From positions 620,001 through 684,000 of the forward strand of contig CAWJVZ010000004.1 of the NCBI GenBank assembly GCA_963846475.1: a stretch of 64,000 nt of DNA, read 5' to 3'. Position 1 is the first letter of the stretch. The number at the start of each line of letters is the position of its first letter. The notes under the pieces were generated by a model. That model saw only the letters and a program-made list of their open reading frames with translations, had not been told where the DNA came from and ran no database searches. This document shows, piece after piece, positions 42,371 through 55,176 of the stretch. Source of the DNA: DASWJZ01 sp963846475 (GTDB lineage Bacteria > Pseudomonadota > Alphaproteobacteria > Rhizobiales > Afifellaceae). The position numbers and the translations under genes were made by a program.

Positions 42371-44254
42371 TTGACGGCTGAGAACGGACCTTCGGAGGGT
42401 CCGGGGCGGCCGGACGAGCCGGCACCAATCAAACGCAGGCTCGCTGCGATCCTCGCTGCCGACGTCAAGGGCTACAGCCGCGTCATGGAGGCCGACGAGG
42501 AAGGCGCCCTGCGCACGCTCACGGCGTACCGCAGAACAGTCGATGCAGTGATTTCCCGCCACGAAGGGCGCGTGGTGAGCACGGCTGGCGACAGCATCCT
42601 CGCCGAGTTCGCGAGCCCGGTCGAAGCCGTCCGCTGCGCGGTCGAGTTCCAGGAGGCGCTCGAGAAGAGCAACGCCGAGCTGCCCAAAGACCGCCAGCTT
42701 GAGTTTCGCATCGGCATCAATCTCGGCGATGTGATGGTGGAAGGGACCGATCTTTTCGGCGACGCGGTCAACATCGCGGCGCGCCTCCAGTCGCTCGCCG
42801 ATCCCGGCGGTATTTGCATCTCCGGAACCGTCTACGATCAGGTCAAGACCAAGCTGCGGCTCAGCTACGAGCACCTTGGCGCTCAGAAGGTCAAGAACAT
42901 CGCGACGCCTGTAGCCGTCTACCGCGTGCACCGCGACGGAGCAGGCAAAGTCCCGAGGCGGCGCGCGCTGTTGCGGCGCGGCCTGGCCGGGGCGGTGGCC
43001 CTAGCAGCACTTCTCGCCATCCTCTGGGTTCTCGCCCCGGGGCTCAAGGACTTCATCGGCGGATCTCAAACCGCGCCGGGAACGGATCGGGCGTCGATCG
43101 CGGTCCTGCCTTTCGCCAACCAAAGCAACACTGAAGACGACTATTTCAGCGATGGTCTGTCCGAGGACCTGATCTCCGCCCTCGGCCGCTTCTCGGGCCT
43201 CAGAGTGGTGTCCTGGAACGCAGTCCTCCCATACAAGGACCAGGAACTGCGCCCTGAGCAGTTGGTGCGGGATTTTGCTGTCCGTTATATCGTCGACGGG
43301 GGCGTGCGCCGCTCCGGCGACAATATCCGCGTCACGGCGCGCCTCTCGGATGCCGAGCACGGCACGCTGCTCTGGTCCGAGCGCTACGACGAGCAGCTTC
43401 GTGACGTCTTCGCGGTGCAGGACGACATCACCCGCCGCGTGGTGAACACCCTGGCGATCCGCGTGAACGAATTGGAACAGGAGCGGGCGTTCGACAAGCC
43501 GACTGAAAACCTGACGGCATACGACTATTACCTGCGGGGCCGGCACCTTTTCCGCCGGTTCACCCGCGCGGACAACCTTCAGGCCCGGGAGATGTTCGAG
43601 AGGGCGGTCGAGCTCGATCACGATTATGCCGAGGCCTACGCGGCGCTGGCGTGGACGGAAACCAAAGCGGCGGAAATGGGCTGGACGGAGTTTGGGGAGG
43701 AGGCCTTCTCACGTGCGCGGGAGTTCGCCCAAGCGGCCCTGGATCTCGATCCCCTCAACGAGCTTGCGCACGTCCAACTCGCTGTCATCCACGCCTTTGA
43801 GCGACAATACGACCTGGCTCTGGGAGAGCTGCGCCGCGCTACCGAGGCGAATCAGAATTTTGTGGGGTTTCATGCCGAGCGTGGATTTGTTCTGCTTTTC
43901 GCCGGGCAGCTGGACGAGGCGATCGACGCGCTCGAAGAAGCACTGCGCTACGATCCGAAACCGACGCCGAACACTTTTCACGGTCTAGGCATCGGGTATT
44001 ACTTTCGACAACGCTACGACGAGGCAATCGTCATGCTGCAGGGCGCCATCGAGCGTTATCCGCAGCACGTCCCCCTCTATATAGTCCTGGCCGCAAATTA
44101 CGCCGCGGCGGGACAGGCGGCGGATGCAGAGCGTGCCGCCGCCAATGTGCGCCGCTACAATCCGTTCTTCGATGCAAGCCTCTACGCCGCTCTGTTCCGC
44201 GATCCGGCCTCAGCCGAGCGGCTTCGGCGAGACCTTCAGAAGGCGGGGCTTTGA
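42371..44254 (+). CDS. class III adenylate/guanylate cyclase with TPR repeats
   Basis: About 627 residues from the TTG at 42371, which has GGAG upstream; a GTG at 42245 would add 42 residues of poor quality. The order is: cyclase domain with metal-binding aspartates in AAILAADVKGYSRVME and STAGDSILAEFASPVE, and GDAVNIAARLQSLADPGGIC; one membrane helix (GLAGAVALAALLAILWVLAP); a TolB-N-like domain (SIAVLPFANQSNTEDDYFSD); then several TPR motifs (AEAYAALAWTETKAAEMG, NTFHGLGIGYYFRQRYDEAI). The cyclase half is cytoplasmic. This design is frequent in rhizobia, often in large paralogous families. Its signal is unknown. Confidence 0.88.
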   Translation: MTAENGPSEGPGRPDEPAPIKRRLAAILAADVKGYSRVMEADEEGALRTLTAYRRTVDAVISRHEGRVVSTAGDSILAEFASPVEAVRCAVEFQEALEKSNAELPKDRQLEFRIGINLGDVMVEGTDLFGDAVNIAARLQSLADPGGICISGTVYDQVKTKLRLSYEHLGAQKVKNIATPVAVYRVHRDGAGKVPRRRALLRRGLAGAVALAALLAILWVLAPGLKDFIGGSQTAPGTDRASIAVLPFANQSNTEDDYFSDGLSEDLISALGRFSGLRVVSWNAVLPYKDQELRPEQLVRDFAVRYIVDGGVRRSGDNIRVTARLSDAEHGTLLWSERYDEQLRDVFAVQDDITRRVVNTLAIRVNELEQERAFDKPTENLTAYDYYLRGRHLFRRFTRADNLQAREMFERAVELDHDYAEAYAALAWTETKAAEMGWTEFGEEAFSRAREFAQAALDLDPLNELAHVQLAVIHAFERQYDLALGELRRATEANQNFVGFHAERGFVLLFAGQLDEAIDALEEALRYDPKPTPNTFHGLGIGYYFRQRYDEAIVMLQGAIERYPQHVPLYIVLAANYAAAGQAADAERAAANVRRYNPFFDASLYAALFRDPASAERLRRDLQKAGL

Positions 44255-44297
44255 CGCCTGGTGCTTGGGCCCTTCGCCTTGCGGACCAGCAGCGAGC

Positions 44298-44405
44298 CTA
44301 GTCGCCGCCGGTTCGGCCGAACCATATGCCGAACAGGGCGCTCAGCGCGACGAGAACAAGAAAGCCGTTCACCAGCAAGAGAAGCTCCGGCCGAATTCTC
44401 GGCAC
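44298..44405 (-). CDS. possible small membrane protein
   Basis: A 35-residue reading frame beginning GTG at 44405. It encodes a basic and acidic N-terminus (MPRIRPE), one strong helix (LLLLVNGFLVLVALSALFGI) and a short tail (WFGRTGGD). It lies 28 bases after the glpK stop on the same strand, in a gap between convergent genes. Hydrophobicity and charge layout look real, but the ribosome binding site (GGGCGGAC) is weak. No family is recognised. Confidence 0.4.
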   Translation of the reverse strand: MPRIRPELLLLVNGFLVLVALSALFGIWFGRTGGD

Positions 44406-44432
44406 GTCCGCCCGGAGTGCTAACCGGCCGAC

Positions 44433-45929
44433 CTAAGCTAGCGACCCCAGCGTGCGGCCGACGGCCGACTTCCAAGCCCGCAGCTTACGCTTCCGCGTCC
44501 CGCTGTCCATCGCGGGCTCGAAGCGGCGGTCGCGCCGCCAAGCCCGCGCGAAACCTTCCTCGTCGGGCCAGATGCCGGCGCTGCGACCGGCGAGCCACGC
44601 TGCCCCCAGGGCCGTCGTCTCCAGAATCTCCGGCCGGTCGACTGGCGCGTCCAGAACGTCGGCGAGGCGCTGCATGGTCCAGTCGCTCGCCACCATGCCG
44701 CCGTCGACGCGCAACACCGTCCCAGGCCCGCCGCCTGGCCAGTCGCGGCGCATCGCATCGAGGAGGTCGTGCGTCTGGAAGCACACCGCTTCAAGCGCCG
44801 CCCGCGCGAGCTCGCGCGGTCCGGTGGCGCGGGTCAGGCCGAACAGCGCACCGCGGGCCTCGGCGTCCCAGTGCGGCGCGCCGAGGCCGGTGAAGGCGGG
44901 CACCAGGATGACCTCCTGCTCCGGGTCGGCCTCCGCGGCGAGCGGCCCCGAAAAATCTGCCCGCTCCAGGATCTTGAGCCCATCGCGGAGCCACTGCACC
45001 GCCGCGCCTGCGATAAAGATGGATCCTTCCAGCGCGTATGTCGTCCGCCCGTCGAGGCGGTAGGCGATAGTGGTCAGGAGCTTGTTCTGCGAGGCGACGG
45101 CGTCGGCCCCAGTGTTGAGCACGGCGAAACAGCCGGTGCCGTAGGTCGACTTCACCATGCCGGGCCGGAAACAGGCTTGGCCGAGGGTCGCCGCCTGCTG
45201 GTCGCCGGCGATGCCGCGGATAGCGATCGGCGCGCCGAACAGGGCCGGCTCCGTCGTGCCGAACTCGGCGGCGCTGTCCTTCACTTCGGGCAGCAGGGAA
45301 CGCGGCACGCGCAGGAGGCGCAGCAACTCGTCGTCCCAGTCGTTCTTATGGATGTCGTAGAGGAGCGTTCGCGAGGCGTTCGTCGCGTCGGTGGCGTGCA
45401 CGCGCCCGCCGGTCAGCCGCCAGAGGAGATACGTGTCCACGGTTCCGAAGGCGAGGTGTCCGGCCTCCGCATCGGTGCGGGCGCCGGGCACATTGTCCAG
45501 GACCCAGGCGATCTTCGTGCCGGAAAAATACGGGTCGATCAGCAGGCCCGTCTTGCGCGTCACCAGCGCCTCGGCGCCCTCCCCCCGCAGCCGGGCGCAA
45601 ATGTCCGCGGTGCGCCGGTCCTGCCAGACGATGGCGCGATGCACCGGCCTTCCGGCGCGCCTGTCCCACACCAGCGTCGTCTCGCGCTGATTGGTGATGC
45701 CGATCGCCGCCACGTCGCCCGCCGCGGCGCCCGCCTTGGCAAGCGCCGCGCGTGCGGTGGCGAGCGTGGTCCGCCAAAGATCCTCCGGCTCGTGCTCCAC
45801 CCAGCCCGACGCAGGAAAATGCTGCGGGAATTCCTCCTGCGCGTTAGCGATGACTCGTTGCTCGCGGTCGAACACGATCGACCGGGTGGAGGTCGTTCCC
45901 TGGTCGATGGCGAGGACGAGGTCGTTCAT
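44433..45929 (-). CDS. glpK: glycerol kinase
   Basis: A 498-residue FGGY-family kinase that makes sn-glycerol 3-phosphate from glycerol and ATP. It begins LVLAIDQGTTSTRSIVFDRE, and shows GITNQRETTLVWDRRAGRPV, SGTKIAWVLDNVPGA, STYGTGCFAVLNTG, and the ATP-site block FTGLGAPHWDAEARGALFGL. The length matches family members. It is the last main gene of the glycerol operon, after the binding protein gene glpV. Its product is the substrate of GlpD, encoded first in the operon. A hairpin lies in the gap between glpV and glpK. Confidence 0.95.
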   Translation of the reverse strand: MNDLVLAIDQGTTSTRSIVFDREQRVIANAQEEFPQHFPASGWVEHEPEDLWRTTLATARAALAKAGAAAGDVAAIGITNQRETTLVWDRRAGRPVHRAIVWQDRRTADICARLRGEGAEALVTRKTGLLIDPYFSGTKIAWVLDNVPGARTDAEAGHLAFGTVDTYLLWRLTGGRVHATDATNASRTLLYDIHKNDWDDELLRLLRVPRSLLPEVKDSAAEFGTTEPALFGAPIAIRGIAGDQQAATLGQACFRPGMVKSTYGTGCFAVLNTGADAVASQNKLLTTIAYRLDGRTTYALEGSIFIAGAAVQWLRDGLKILERADFSGPLAAEADPEQEVILVPAFTGLGAPHWDAEARGALFGLTRATGPRELARAALEAVCFQTHDLLDAMRRDWPGGGPGTVLRVDGGMVASDWTMQRLADVLDAPVDRPEILETTALGAAWLAGRSAGIWPDEEGFARAWRRDRRFEPAMDSGTRKRKLRAWKSAVGRTLGSLA

Positions 45930-45951
45930 GCTGAGAGAGCCCGGATCGGAA

Positions 45952-45976
45952 CATGGCCGGGAACGCCCCGGCCATG
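45952..45976 (-). terminator. intercistronic hairpin after glpV
   Basis: A perfect 10-bp stem, CATGGCCGGG and CCCGGCCATG on the transcribed strand, with a five-base loop. It lies 27 bases after the glpV stop and ends 23 bases before glpK. No T-run follows, so mRNA protection or partial termination is more likely than full stop. Confidence 0.62.
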
Positions 45977-46002
45977 CGTTGCTTGCGCGAGAGCGGTACG
46001 GC

Positions 46003-47745
<1,743 letters not shown>

Positions 47746-47803
47746 AGAATCTCCTCCCTTGCTCCAAAATGCCGGCAACCGGCCGGTCTTCGCCTCAAAA
47801 GCC

Positions 47804-48100
47804 TCATACCCACCGGAACACGCAGAATGCGTAGACGAGCGAGAGGCCGAGAGCCCAAAACAGGCTCGGGCCGACCAGCCCGAGCCATGCGAGATTGATG
47901 AACGCGCTGCCGAGCAGCGAGATGAACAGGCGGTCGCCGCGGGTCGTGTCGAGGCCCAGGATGCCGCGCCGCGGCCCGCCGCCCGGCGACGCCCATTCCC
48001 AGATGGTCATCGCGGTCAGCGCCAGCAGGATGAAGGCGAAGAACGTCGCCGTCTGCCAGGTCCAGGCCATCCAGGTCAGGTCGAAGACGGAATGGGTCAT
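47804..48100 (-). CDS. glpU: small membrane protein GlpU (DUF2160 family)
   Basis: A 98-residue protein with three hydrophobic helices (ATFFAFILLALTAMTIWEWA, LFISLLGSAFINLAWLGLVG, LFWALGLSLVYAFCVFRWV) and a conserved loop (SPGGGPRRGILGLDTTRGDR). This is the predicted small integral membrane protein found between glpQ and glpV in the Rhizobium glycerol transporter operon. Its job is not known; it may assist the permease. A family B repeat separates it from glpQ. Confidence 0.9.
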   Translation of the reverse strand: MTHSVFDLTWMAWTWQTATFFAFILLALTAMTIWEWASPGGGPRRGILGLDTTRGDRLFISLLGSAFINLAWLGLVGPSLFWALGLSLVYAFCVFRWV

Positions 48101-48119
48101 GCATTTGCCCCACGTTGAT

Positions 48120-48254
48120 CCTCACCCGCGAAGCGGGGGAGGGGGACCGCCGAAGGCGGTGGAGGGGGCGAATGCCGCACGCGGCGCTTGAACGAGCCCC
48201 CTCCACCATGCTTTGCATGGTCCCCCTCCCCCGTCGCAATCGACAGGGGAGGAA
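48120..48254. repeat. palindromic repeat family B, copy 2 (inverted)
   Basis: The reverse-oriented partner of the element at 29116: TCACCCGCGAAGCGGGGGAG and GGACCGCCGAAGGCGGTGGA at the left, ACCATGCTTTGCATGGTCCC at the right. It fills the gap between glpQ and glpU. Confidence 0.88.
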
Positions 48255-48278
48255 CCCGCGCCAGCCTGAACCGCAGCA

Positions 48279-49163
<885 letters not shown>

Positions 49164-49242
49164 GACGAAGCGCTCCAGAATTGGCGGGGGGTCGTTTCAG
49201 CTCGGCGGGTCCTTTTCGCCCTTGATGGCACGAACGCCGTGT

Positions 49243-49490
49243 AACCTCCCACTTGAGGCCCCTTGAGGGCAGGGCAATCGCATATGGCTCGGCGGGTGGG
49301 GCGCCCTCCTCTCCCCTGCGGGGAGAGGCCGAGTTGCGAAGCGACCGGGTGAGGGACAAGATTGTAAAGCACGGCGCCAGAACCCTCACCCGGCTCCGCG
49401 CTTCGCGCGGACTCGGCCTCTCCCCACGGGGGAGAGGAGGCGCAGACCTCACATGCGATCGCCCTGCCCTCAAGGGGGAGGTTAGATGCG
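49243..49490. repeat. palindromic repeat family A, copy 6, with extended flanking palindrome (glpP-glpQ gap)
   Basis: The 337-base gap between glpP and glpQ is mostly one long palindrome. The core (49304-49440) is a family A element in reverse orientation: CTCCTCTCCCCTGCGGGGAG to CTCTCCCCACGGGGGAGAGG. Outside it, CCTTGAGGGCAGGGCAATCG pairs with CGATCGCCCTGCCCTCAAGG, extending the symmetry to about 240 bases. No gene is seen. Confidence 0.87.
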
Positions 49491-49500
49491 CGTGCCCCGG

Positions 49501-50367
49501 TCATGCTCGTTCCTCGTTGCGCATCATCAGCGTGTAGAAGACCCAGCTGAGCAGCAGCACGATCAAAAAGTAGATGATCGACATCGCCGCCGCCGGGCCG
49601 AGGTCGAACTGGCCGAGCGCCACCTTCACCAGGTCGATCGAGAGGAGCGTCGTGGCGTTGCCGGGCCCGCCCCCGGTCAGCACCGACGGCTCGGTATAGA
49701 TCATGAAGGAATCCATGAAGCGGAGCAGCACCGCGATGGTCAGCACGCGCTTCATCTTAGGCAGCTGGATATGGCGGAACACCGCCCAGCGCGACGCGCC
49801 GTCGATCTTCGCCGCCTGGTAATAGGCGTCGGGGATGGAGCTCAGGCCCGCATAGGCGAGCAGCACGACGAGCGACGTCCAGTGCCAGACGTCCATGAGG
49901 ATGAGCGTGAACCAGGCGTCGCCGGGGTGGCGCGTGTAGTTGTAGTCGAACCCCAGGCCGTTCAGCACGCGGCCGAGAAGACCGATCTGCGGCAGCGAAA
50001 AGATGTTCCAGATGGCGCCGACGACGTTCCACGGAATGAGCAGCGGCAGCGCCATCAGCACGAGGCACACGGAGACCCAGATGCCGCGCCGCGGCATGGC
50101 CAGCGCAATCGCGACGCCGAGCGGGATCTCTATCGCGAGAATCGTGAAGGTGAAGATCATCTGGCGCCCGAGCGCCGCATGGAAACGCTCCGAATGCAGC
50201 ACGTCCTGGAACCAGCCCACGCCATGGAAGAAGAAGACGTTGTCGCCGAACGTCTCCTGCACCGAATAATTGACCACGGTCATCAGCGGCACCATGGCGT
50301 TGAACGCCACGAGGACGAGCACCGGCAGCACCATGAACCAGGCTCTGTTGTTCCAGGTCTTGTCCAT
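49501..50367 (-). CDS. glpP: glycerol ABC transporter permease GlpP
   Basis: A 288-residue MalF-type permease. The first helix is WFMVLPVLVLVAFNAMVPLM; the docking loop is QAAKIDGASRWAVFRHIQLP, followed by MKRVLTIAVLLRFMDSFMIY. The ATG at 50367 lies three bases after the glpT stop, so translation is likely coupled. Together with GlpQ it moves glycerol through the inner membrane. Confidence 0.92.
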   Translation of the reverse strand: MDKTWNNRAWFMVLPVLVLVAFNAMVPLMTVVNYSVQETFGDNVFFFHGVGWFQDVLHSERFHAALGRQMIFTFTILAIEIPLGVAIALAMPRRGIWVSVCLVLMALPLLIPWNVVGAIWNIFSLPQIGLLGRVLNGLGFDYNYTRHPGDAWFTLILMDVWHWTSLVVLLAYAGLSSIPDAYYQAAKIDGASRWAVFRHIQLPKMKRVLTIAVLLRFMDSFMIYTEPSVLTGGGPGNATTLLSIDLVKVALGQFDLGPAAAMSIIYFLIVLLLSWVFYTLMMRNEERA

Positions 50368-50370
50368 GGT

Positions 50371-51459
<1,089 letters not shown>

Positions 51460-51470
51460 GTCCCGCCCCC

Positions 51471-52565
51471 CTACGCCGCCGCCCGCTTCAGACCCGGCGC
51501 CGCGGCCAGCGCGCCGGAAGCGTCGAACACGAAGAACCGGCTCGGGTCGAGGTAGAGCTCGACGGGCTGACCGATACCGAGGTCGTGAACGCCGTGGGCG
51601 AGCGCCACCCAGCGCTCGCCGGCGAAGTCGACGTGGATGAAGCTTTCCGAGCCGGTAATTTCGGTGATCGCCACCGCGCCGGTGACCGCCACCGCTTCGG
51701 GCCCTGGCCGCATCAGGAACAGGTGGTTCGGCCGGAAGCCGATCGTGTAGGAGCCGTCAGCGAGGCCGGCGAACAGGCCCGTCGCCGGCAGTTTCAAAGC
51801 TCCTGCAGGCGAGGTCAGCATGCCGCCGGTCTTCTGCATATGGAGCGTGTTGATGGGCGGGTCGGAGAAGATCTGCGCCGTCTCCAGATTGTTCGGCTTG
51901 CGGTAGACGTCCACTGTCGGCCCGAACTGGGTGATGCGGCCGCGCGCCAGCGTGGCGGTCGAGCCGCCGAGCAGCAGCGCCTCGACCGGCTCGGTCGTCG
52001 CATAGACGAAGATCGCGCCGGTCGCGGAAAAGATGCGCGGCAGCTCTTCGCGGAGCTCCTCGCGGAGCTTGTAGTCCAGGTTGGCGAGCGGCTCGTCGAG
52101 GAGCACGAGGTTGGCCCCCTTGACGATGGCGCGGGCGAGCGCCGTGCGCTGCTGCTGGCCGCCGGACAGCTCCAATGGCTTCCGCTGCAGCAGCGGCGTT
52201 AGCTTCATCAGCGCCGCGGTCTCGTGCACCCTCTTTTCGAGTTCGGGCTTGACAACGCCGGCGACGCGGAGCGGCGAGGCGATGTTCTCGTAGACCGTCA
52301 GGTTCGGGTAGTTGATGAACTGCTGGTAGACCATGGCCACGGAGCGCTGCCGCACCGGCACTCCCGTCACATCCTTGCCGTCGAAATAGACTTGGCCCGC
52401 ACTCGGCACGTCGAGCCCGGCCATCAGCCGCATCAGGCTTGTCTTGCCGGAAAGCGTCGGGCCGAGCAGGATGTTCAGCGTGCCGTGCGCGAAGGTGAGC
52501 GAGACGTCGTCGATATGCGTCTCGCCATGCACCTTCTTGGTGACATGCCGCAGCTCAAGCGTCAC
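51471..52565 (-). CDS. glpS: glycerol ABC transporter ATP-binding protein GlpS
   Basis: A 364-residue ATPase pairing with GlpT. Walker A is GPTLSGKTSLMRLMAG, signature LSGGQQQRTALARAIV and Walker B LVLLDEPLANLDYKLR; these are close to canonical, but the H-loop region reads VYATTEPVEALLLGGS, with the switch histidine replaced by threonine. So each subunit of the pair is degenerate at a different motif. The GTG at 52565 overlaps the glpD stop (GTGA). The TOBE-type end has TIGFRPNHLFLMRPG. Confidence 0.92.
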   Translation of the reverse strand: MTLELRHVTKKVHGETHIDDVSLTFAHGTLNILLGPTLSGKTSLMRLMAGLDVPSAGQVYFDGKDVTGVPVRQRSVAMVYQQFINYPNLTVYENIASPLRVAGVVKPELEKRVHETAALMKLTPLLQRKPLELSGGQQQRTALARAIVKGANLVLLDEPLANLDYKLREELREELPRIFSATGAIFVYATTEPVEALLLGGSTATLARGRITQFGPTVDVYRKPNNLETAQIFSDPPINTLHMQKTGGMLTSPAGALKLPATGLFAGLADGSYTIGFRPNHLFLMRPGPEAVAVTGAVAITEITGSESFIHVDFAGERWVALAHGVHDLGIGQPVELYLDPSRFFVFDASGALAAAPGLKRAAA

Positions 52566-54103
52566 AGGCCGCCTCCGCTCGCCATCGCCGGCTGAGCGCC
52601 GGCCAGCGGCGCACCCTGCATCCAACGGTCAAGATGCTCGGCCTCCCCTTGGCTGAGCCGCAATCCTAGCTTGGAGCGGCGCCAAAGCACATCCTCGGCC
52701 GTGCGCGCCCATTCGTGTTCTGTCAGGTAGCGGACTTCGCGCTCGGTAAGGTCGGCGCCGAATTGTTCGCCCCAGTCGGCTTCGCGCCGTACGCCGTCGA
52801 CGATGAGCCGCGCCCGCGTCCCGTAGGCGCGTACCAGCCGGCGGGCGTGCTCCGGGCCGCACGAGGGGCAGAGCGCCTGCAGCGCGCCAACCTCCTCCCG
52901 GAAGCCATTCGTCGGGAAATCACCGCCGGGGAGCGGAGCATTGGCCGTCCACGGCGCGGCAAGTCCGGCAAGAAAGGGAGCGAGCTTGTCCAGCGCGGTC
53001 TCGGCAAGGCGCCGGTAGGTCGTGATCTTGCCGCCAAAGATGCTGAGAAGCGGCGGCTGGCCTTCGCCGCCGTCGACGTTCAGCACGTAATCGCGGGTCG
53101 CCGCCTTGGCCTCGCTGGCGCCGTCGTCGTAAAGCGGCCGCACGCCGGAATAGGTTCTGACCGCGTCCGCCGGCCGGATCGGCGCCCGAAAGTAGCCGCT
53201 TGCGGCCGAGCAGAGGTAGTCGACCTCCGCTTCGGTGATCCGCGGCTCGCCGGGATCGCCGGAATAGTCCAGGTCCGTGGTGCCGATCAGCGTAAAATTC
53301 CGCTCATAGGGAATGGCGAAGACGATCCGCCCGTCGGCGTTCTGGAAGATGTAGGCGCGGTCGTGCCCGAACAGGTTTGGCACGATGATATGGCTGCCCT
53401 TGACGAGCCGGACCGGCGCGTTGACCGGCAGGCCGAGGCGCTCGGTCGTCACCTCCGCTACCCAGGGCCCCGCCGCATTGACCAGCGTGCGGGCGCTCAC
53501 CTGCCGGGTCGTCCCCTTCGCCGCATCGCGCACGGTGACCACCCAAAGGCCGCCGCGCCGCTCCGCTTTGAGCATCTCCGTGCGGGTCTCGATGCTCGCG
53601 CCGCGCGACGCCGCGTCCATGGCGTTCAGCACGACCAGGCGGGAATCCTCCACCCAGCAATCGGAATACTCGAAGGCTCTGAGGAACTCGGGCTTCAGCG
53701 GCTCGCCGGCCGGATCGCTGGTCAAATCGATGCTGCGGGCGGCCGGAAGCAGCTTTCTGCCGCCGAGATGATCGTAGAGGAACAGGCCCGCACGGATGAG
53801 CCAGGCCGGCCGCAGGCCCTTGTGGTGGGGCAGCACGAAACGGAGCGGCCAGATGATGTGCGGGGCGATCCGCCACAGCACCTCACGCTCCATCAGCGCC
53901 TCGCGCACCAGGCGGAATTCGTAATATTCGAGGTAGCGGAGCCCGCCGTGGATCAGCTTGGTGGAGGCCGACGAAGTTCCGCCGGCGAGGTCGCCCTTTT
54001 CGCAGAGGTAGACCGACAGGCCGCGCCCCGCCGCATCGCGCGCGATGCCGCAGCCGTTGATCCCCCCGCCAACGATGGCGATGTCGAAGGGTGCCTGCCG
54101 CAC
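52562..54103 (-). CDS. glpD: aerobic glycerol-3-phosphate dehydrogenase
   Basis: About 513 residues. The membrane-associated flavoprotein oxidises sn-glycerol 3-phosphate to dihydroxyacetone phosphate and passes electrons to quinone. It opens with the FAD-binding loop FDIAIVGGGINGCGIARDAA, then CEKGDLAGGTSSASTKLIHG and GGLRYLEYYEFRLVREALME. The C-terminal domain includes YLTEHEWARTAEDVLWRRSK. I chose the GTG at 54103 because AGGGGAGGG precedes it; an ATG at 54124 without a clear site would add seven residues. It follows glpR and starts the structural part of the operon. Confidence 0.94.
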   Translation of the reverse strand: MRQAPFDIAIVGGGINGCGIARDAAGRGLSVYLCEKGDLAGGTSSASTKLIHGGLRYLEYYEFRLVREALMEREVLWRIAPHIIWPLRFVLPHHKGLRPAWLIRAGLFLYDHLGGRKLLPAARSIDLTSDPAGEPLKPEFLRAFEYSDCWVEDSRLVVLNAMDAASRGASIETRTEMLKAERRGGLWVVTVRDAAKGTTRQVSARTLVNAAGPWVAEVTTERLGLPVNAPVRLVKGSHIIVPNLFGHDRAYIFQNADGRIVFAIPYERNFTLIGTTDLDYSGDPGEPRITEAEVDYLCSAASGYFRAPIRPADAVRTYSGVRPLYDDGASEAKAATRDYVLNVDGGEGQPPLLSIFGGKITTYRRLAETALDKLAPFLAGLAAPWTANAPLPGGDFPTNGFREEVGALQALCPSCGPEHARRLVRAYGTRARLIVDGVRREADWGEQFGADLTEREVRYLTEHEWARTAEDVLWRRSKLGLRLSQGEAEHLDRWMQGAPLAGAQPAMASGGGL

Positions 54104-54208
54104 CTGCCCTCCCCTGCTTCGCATTAAAGAATTCTTGTTTCGCTGCGAAGCTGAGATGGATCGTAAACGAAAGCAGAGGAATGACAAGCGAAGCTTTCGC
54201 GCCGTTGA

Positions 54209-54991
54209 TCAGACCTCCGGTTCGGGCGCTGGCGCCGCCGCTTCGACGAGCTCCACCGCGCTCTCGACGCAGATGCGGCGGACCGCCTCCGACGGGCAGC
54301 GGTCGGTCACGAAAGTGTTGACCTGCGAGATATGGGCGATGCGGACCGGCGCCGAGCGCTCGAACTTCGTGGAGTCGCTGACGAGGATGACATGGCGCGC
54401 ATTGGAGATGATGGCTTGCGCCGCCCGCACCTCGCGATAATCGTAGTCGAGGAGCGCCCCGTCCTCGTCGATCGCCGAGGCGCCGATGACGGCGAAATCG
54501 ACCTTGAACTGGCGGATGAAGTCGACCGCCGCCTCGCCGATGATGCCGCCGTCGGAATGCCGCACGACGCCGCCGGCCAGCACCACCTCGATCTGCGGAT
54601 AGATGCGCATCAGCGCTGCGACGTTGAGGTTGTTGGTGATAACCATCAGGCCATTGTGCTGCAGCAGCGCCCGCGCGACCGCCTCAGTCGTGGTGCCGAT
54701 GTTGATGAACAGCGACGCCGAGTCCGGGATGCGCGCCGCCGCGGCTCGGCCGATTGCCTCCTTCTCCTCGCTGGCGATCATCCTTCGCGCGTCGTAGCCG
54801 ACGTTCTCCACGCCTGAGGAGAGGATCGCGCCGCCGTGGATGCGCGTCAGCATCCGCTTGTCGCAGAGCTCGTTCAGATCCTTGCGGATGGTCTGCGGCG
54901 TCACCTCGAACCGCGCCGCGAGCTCCTCCACGTTCACCCGTCCCGCCTGGCGGGCGATCTCCAAAATATTGTTCTGGCGAGCGATCAGCAC
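54209..54991 (-). CDS. glpR: DeoR-family transcriptional repressor of glycerol genes
   Basis: A 260-residue DeoR-type regulator. The N-terminal winged helix is RQNNILEIARQAGRVNVEEL, with recognition helix VTPQTIRKDLNELCDKRML and ILTRIHGGAI-like end. The C-terminal sugar-phosphate sensor has FINIGTTTEAVARALLQHNG, TNNLNVAALMR and IIGEAAVDFIRQFKVDFAVI. The GTG at 54991, after AGGTGGGAAGAC, gives a normal family start; the frame is open to 55090. As first gene of the operon it probably represses itself and the glp genes until glycerol 3-phosphate binds. Confidence 0.88.
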   Translation of the reverse strand: MLIARQNNILEIARQAGRVNVEELAARFEVTPQTIRKDLNELCDKRMLTRIHGGAILSSGVENVGYDARRMIASEEKEAIGRAAAARIPDSASLFINIGTTTEAVARALLQHNGLMVITNNLNVAALMRIYPQIEVVLAGGVVRHSDGGIIGEAAVDFIRQFKVDFAVIGASAIDEDGALLDYDYREVRAAQAIISNARHVILVSDSTKFERSAPVRIAHISQVNTFVTDRCPSEAVRRICVESAVELVEAAAPAPEPEV

Positions 54992-55176
54992 GTCTTCCCA
55001 CCTTTCGGCCGCGCGCAGGTTTCGTTTCGCGGCCAACCGAACGCCGGAGATTAGACGAGCAGCGGGCTTTTGCCATCCGACAACAGCCATTGCTCTCTGC
55101 GGCGTCTTGCGGGAGGCTCAGGCAACCAGCGGGCCTGGAGAACCGTTTCCCTGCGGCAATTTATCGGGAGCCCATC

